A stretch of 7,153 bases of DNA from JAJTFW01 sp046160245. Its GTDB lineage: Bacteria; Bacteroidota; Bacteroidia; AKYH767-A; OLB10. A model generated the notes under the pieces. That model was given only the letters and a program-made list of their open reading frames with translations. It was not told where the DNA came from and searched no databases. Positions 5,977 through 7,153 of the stretch are shown here, one piece after another (positions within the stretch are counted from its first letter, which is position 1; each line of letters opens with the position of its first letter). The stretch covers positions 1-7,153 of the forward strand of contig JBJXGU010000284.1 of NCBI GenBank assembly GCA_046160245.1, written 5' to 3'. Both the position numbers and the translations under genes were made by a program.

Positions 5977-6210
5977 TTAGCCCTTCACGTCGGCCATAGA
6001 GGCTCCAAAATTAAGGTGAAGCACATTGCCGTTTGGCGTAAGCAAGGCAGGAACCGATTTTACCCCAGCCTTTTCTGCTTCGGCTATACGGTCACGGTCT
6101 TCGCCAATGTGAACGATTTCGACATTAGAAGCACCGACAAGGTTTACGATGTCGTGCTCTGCGCTTATGCATACAGGACATCCTGCATGATAGAAAACTG
6201 ATTTACTCAT
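5977..6210 (-). CDS. Small thioredoxin-fold protein with CPVC active site
   Basis: The protein has 77 residues, the size of a glutaredoxin or minimal thioredoxin. It begins MSKSVFYHAG and has C11-P-V-C14 at the end of the first strand. The cis-proline loop is K-S-V-P54, followed by a GNVLHLNFG strand pair. These are the three hallmarks of the fold, so dithiol exchange in the cytosol is likely; the partner is not known. There is no signal peptide. The frame is open to an ATG at 6252, but that codon lies inside the -7 box, so 6210 is the start. It is the first gene of the CPVC-DUF2024-MarR set, with 61 nt before the next start. All three products carry Cys motifs. Confidence 0.85.
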   Translation of the reverse strand: MSKSVFYHAGCPVCISAEHDIVNLVGASNVEIVHIGEDRDRIAEAEKAGVKSVPALLTPNGNVLHLNFGASMADVKG

Positions 6211-6249
6211 GGATTTTGATTTTAGATGGTTATGACAATAGTGTCGATG

Positions 6250-6281
6250 CAAATCTAGTTAGGATAACTAACTATACCAAA
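6250..6281 (-). promoter_or_regulatory. Promoter of the CPVC gene
   Basis: On the minus strand TTTG (6281-6278), a 20-nt spacer and TAGATTTG (6257-6250) fit the Bacteroidota consensus. Start would be near 6243, giving a leader of about 33 nt. The -33 box itself lies in a second copy of CAAATCTA (6278-6285), which has no upstream partner. Confidence 0.65.
6256..6274. promoter_or_regulatory. 19-bp palindromic operator in the CPVC promoter
   Basis: TAGTTAGGATAACTAACTA is a perfect 7-5-7 inverted repeat. A second, overlapping 5-3-5 repeat, AGTTA-GGA-TAACT, lies within it (6257-6269). It sits between -33 and -7 and overlaps the -7 box, the classic position for a repressor. MarR dimers bind sites of about this length, and a MarR gene is two genes downstream, so self-regulation is the simplest inference. 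Confidence 0.65.
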
Positions 6282-6331
6282 TCTATTTTGTCAACAATCC
6301 GTTCGGCAGGCGTTTTGTAGGGCAGATCGTT
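6272..6331 (-). pseudogene. In-frame fragment after the transposase remnant
   Basis: Past the TAA at 6334-6332 the same frame reads on for 19 codons (NDLPYKTPAERIVDKIDLV) to a stop at 6274-6272. KTPAE near the end recalls the C-termini of integrase-core transposases, but the fragment is too short to prove it and other frames here are open too. It may be a second decayed element joined to the first. Confidence 0.25.
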
Positions 6332-6469
6332 TTAATGGCTAGGCCGGAACCATTGAGAACTTTCGGAATTCGGCTTTGTCCCCACTACATTAATTTTTCT
6401 TGAATCTAAATAAGGAAATCGGTTTTTTGTGCTCCAAACAAAATGGATGTAAACTTTTATAAAGGGCAT
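6332..6469 (-). pseudogene. Remnant of an IS200-like / REP-associated Y1 transposase (N-terminus)
   Basis: A 45-codon frame from ATG at 6469 to TAA at 6334-6332 begins MPFIKVYIHFVWSTKNRFPYLDSRK. The stretch VYIHFVWSTKNRFPYL is the characteristic first strand of Y1 (HUH) transposases of the IS200/RAYT group, which are normally about 130-200 residues. The His-x-His motif and catalytic Tyr are absent. The likeness seems to stop after about residue 25, so most of the gene has been deleted or replaced. A functional enzyme is excluded. Family recognition is by eye but the motif is distinctive. Confidence 0.65.
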
Positions 6470-6737
6470 GTATTTAAAATTTATGATTTGTATAAAGTTA
6501 TTTAGCCTACATGTATATTCTTAGATTTTATCTTTAGAACTACTTAAGCTTGGTTACCGACAAAATGGACTCAAGGAAACCAGTACAAAATTAATTATAT
6601 TTTCAATAAAACCGTTTTGTGGTTCTAGGCAATTGAACAATTCTAGTTATCATCAAAAATACTTTCAAGATCTTTGCTCCTACCAAGAAAGGGCTAAATA
6701 AATTTCATTAATAATTTAAAAGAGGGAAATTTAATAT
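6470..6737. other. AT-rich non-coding stretch
   Basis: No frame longer than a few dozen codons and no recognised motif. It separates the transposase remnant from the stop of the disrupted gene to the right. No terminator hairpin with a T tract was seen after 6738. Confidence 0.4.
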
Positions 6738-7151
6738 TTATTCTTCTATAATTATCTCTGTAGCTACCGATAAATCAAATTCCAATCCTTGACTTTTTTT
6801 AACTTCAAAATCTACAAACACTCTGTTGAATTTCGCAAATTTTTCTTTCTTACGAATCACCAATTCATCAAATAGTTCTACTATTTCAGCATGACGAGGC
6901 ATCATTACCTCAAGTAAACTCCTTGTTTTTTGAAATAATTCCTCATCATGATGTCTGATTGTTGCTGCATTCCATGCCTGGACTCCTAGTGACAACTTAC
7001 TTTTTACCGAATCATAATTATCATCAATACTTAAAATCGGTTTTACAAATTCGCTTAATAAGTCGGAATATTATATTGTACCGTGATTCTCGATGGTGAT
7101 CACTCCTTTTGCATCGCTTCTTTTACGCAATGCAATCTTAGCAGCATTAAA
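6738..7151 (-). pseudogene. Disrupted gene of unknown family, 3' part, with in-frame stop
   Basis: One frame runs from the right edge (7151) to TAA at 6738 and is interrupted only by TAA at 7073-7071. Both sides read like one protein: KIALRKRSDAKGVITIENHG before the stop, YSDLLSEFVKPILSIDD after it. The rest is helical (LGVQAWNAATIRHHDEELFQ) and ends in what looks like a strand pair (RVFVDFEVKKSQGLEFDLSV). After the stop the only possible start is a TTG at 6995, with no promoter seen, so the 85-codon remainder is unlikely to be a separate gene. I do not recognise the family. A sequencing error or a recent nonsense change (for example from CAA or GAA) would explain the stop. Confidence 0.6.
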
Positions 7152-7153
7152 AC

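Noticed and set aside
6211..6252. Longer start of the CPVC gene (MHRHYCHNH...)
   Set aside because: The ATG at 6252 lies inside the -7 box, and the family begins at MSKSVFYHAG.

Overview
The window looks like a piece of an AT-rich Bacteroidota chromosome. The evidence is a TonB-dependent outer-membrane receptor, a secreted propeller protein with a type IX secretion (T9SS) sorting tail, two lipoproteins, and several promoters that fit the Bacteroidota pattern TTTG-N19/20-TAnnTTTG (written as CAAAnnTA on the + strand). Every gene I can support reads on the minus strand, so transcription runs from high to low coordinates.

Reading in the direction of transcription: (i) 7151-6738 is the 3' part of an unrecognised gene that enters from the right edge and carries an in-frame stop at 7073-7071. 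(ii) 6737-6272 has no intact gene, but 6469-6332 keeps the N-terminus of an IS200-like/REP-associated Y1 transposase. It is followed in frame by a second short fragment. (iii) 6210-4954 is a compact three-gene set: a 77-residue thioredoxin-fold CPVC protein, a DUF2024 protein with an added hydrophobic N-terminus, and a MarR regulator with a four-cysteine tail. The last two overlap as TAATG. Each of its two promoters overlaps an inverted repeat, and I infer a thiol- or metal-responsive, self-regulated unit. (iv) 4882-4334 is a TPR lipoprotein whose stop codon lies inside a GC-rich cluster of short tandem and palindromic repeats (about 4106-4347). (v) 4044-3523 is a lipoprotein of unknown function. 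(vi) 3095-1131 is a T9SS-exported seven-bladed beta-propeller with a 65-residue period. (vii) 845-1 is the N-terminal part of a FecA-like ferric-siderophore/citrate receptor. Its promoter holds a perfect 17-bp palindrome filling most of the space between the -33 and -7 elements, which suggests iron control.

The most interesting part is 5930-6285 with the three Cys-motif genes: two promoters, two different inverted repeats, and a plausible sensor and effectors. The second is the coexistence of REP-like palindromic repeats with the wreck of a REP-type transposase about 2 kb away. No RNA genes or CRISPR arrays were seen. All family assignments are from reading the translations, without database searches.
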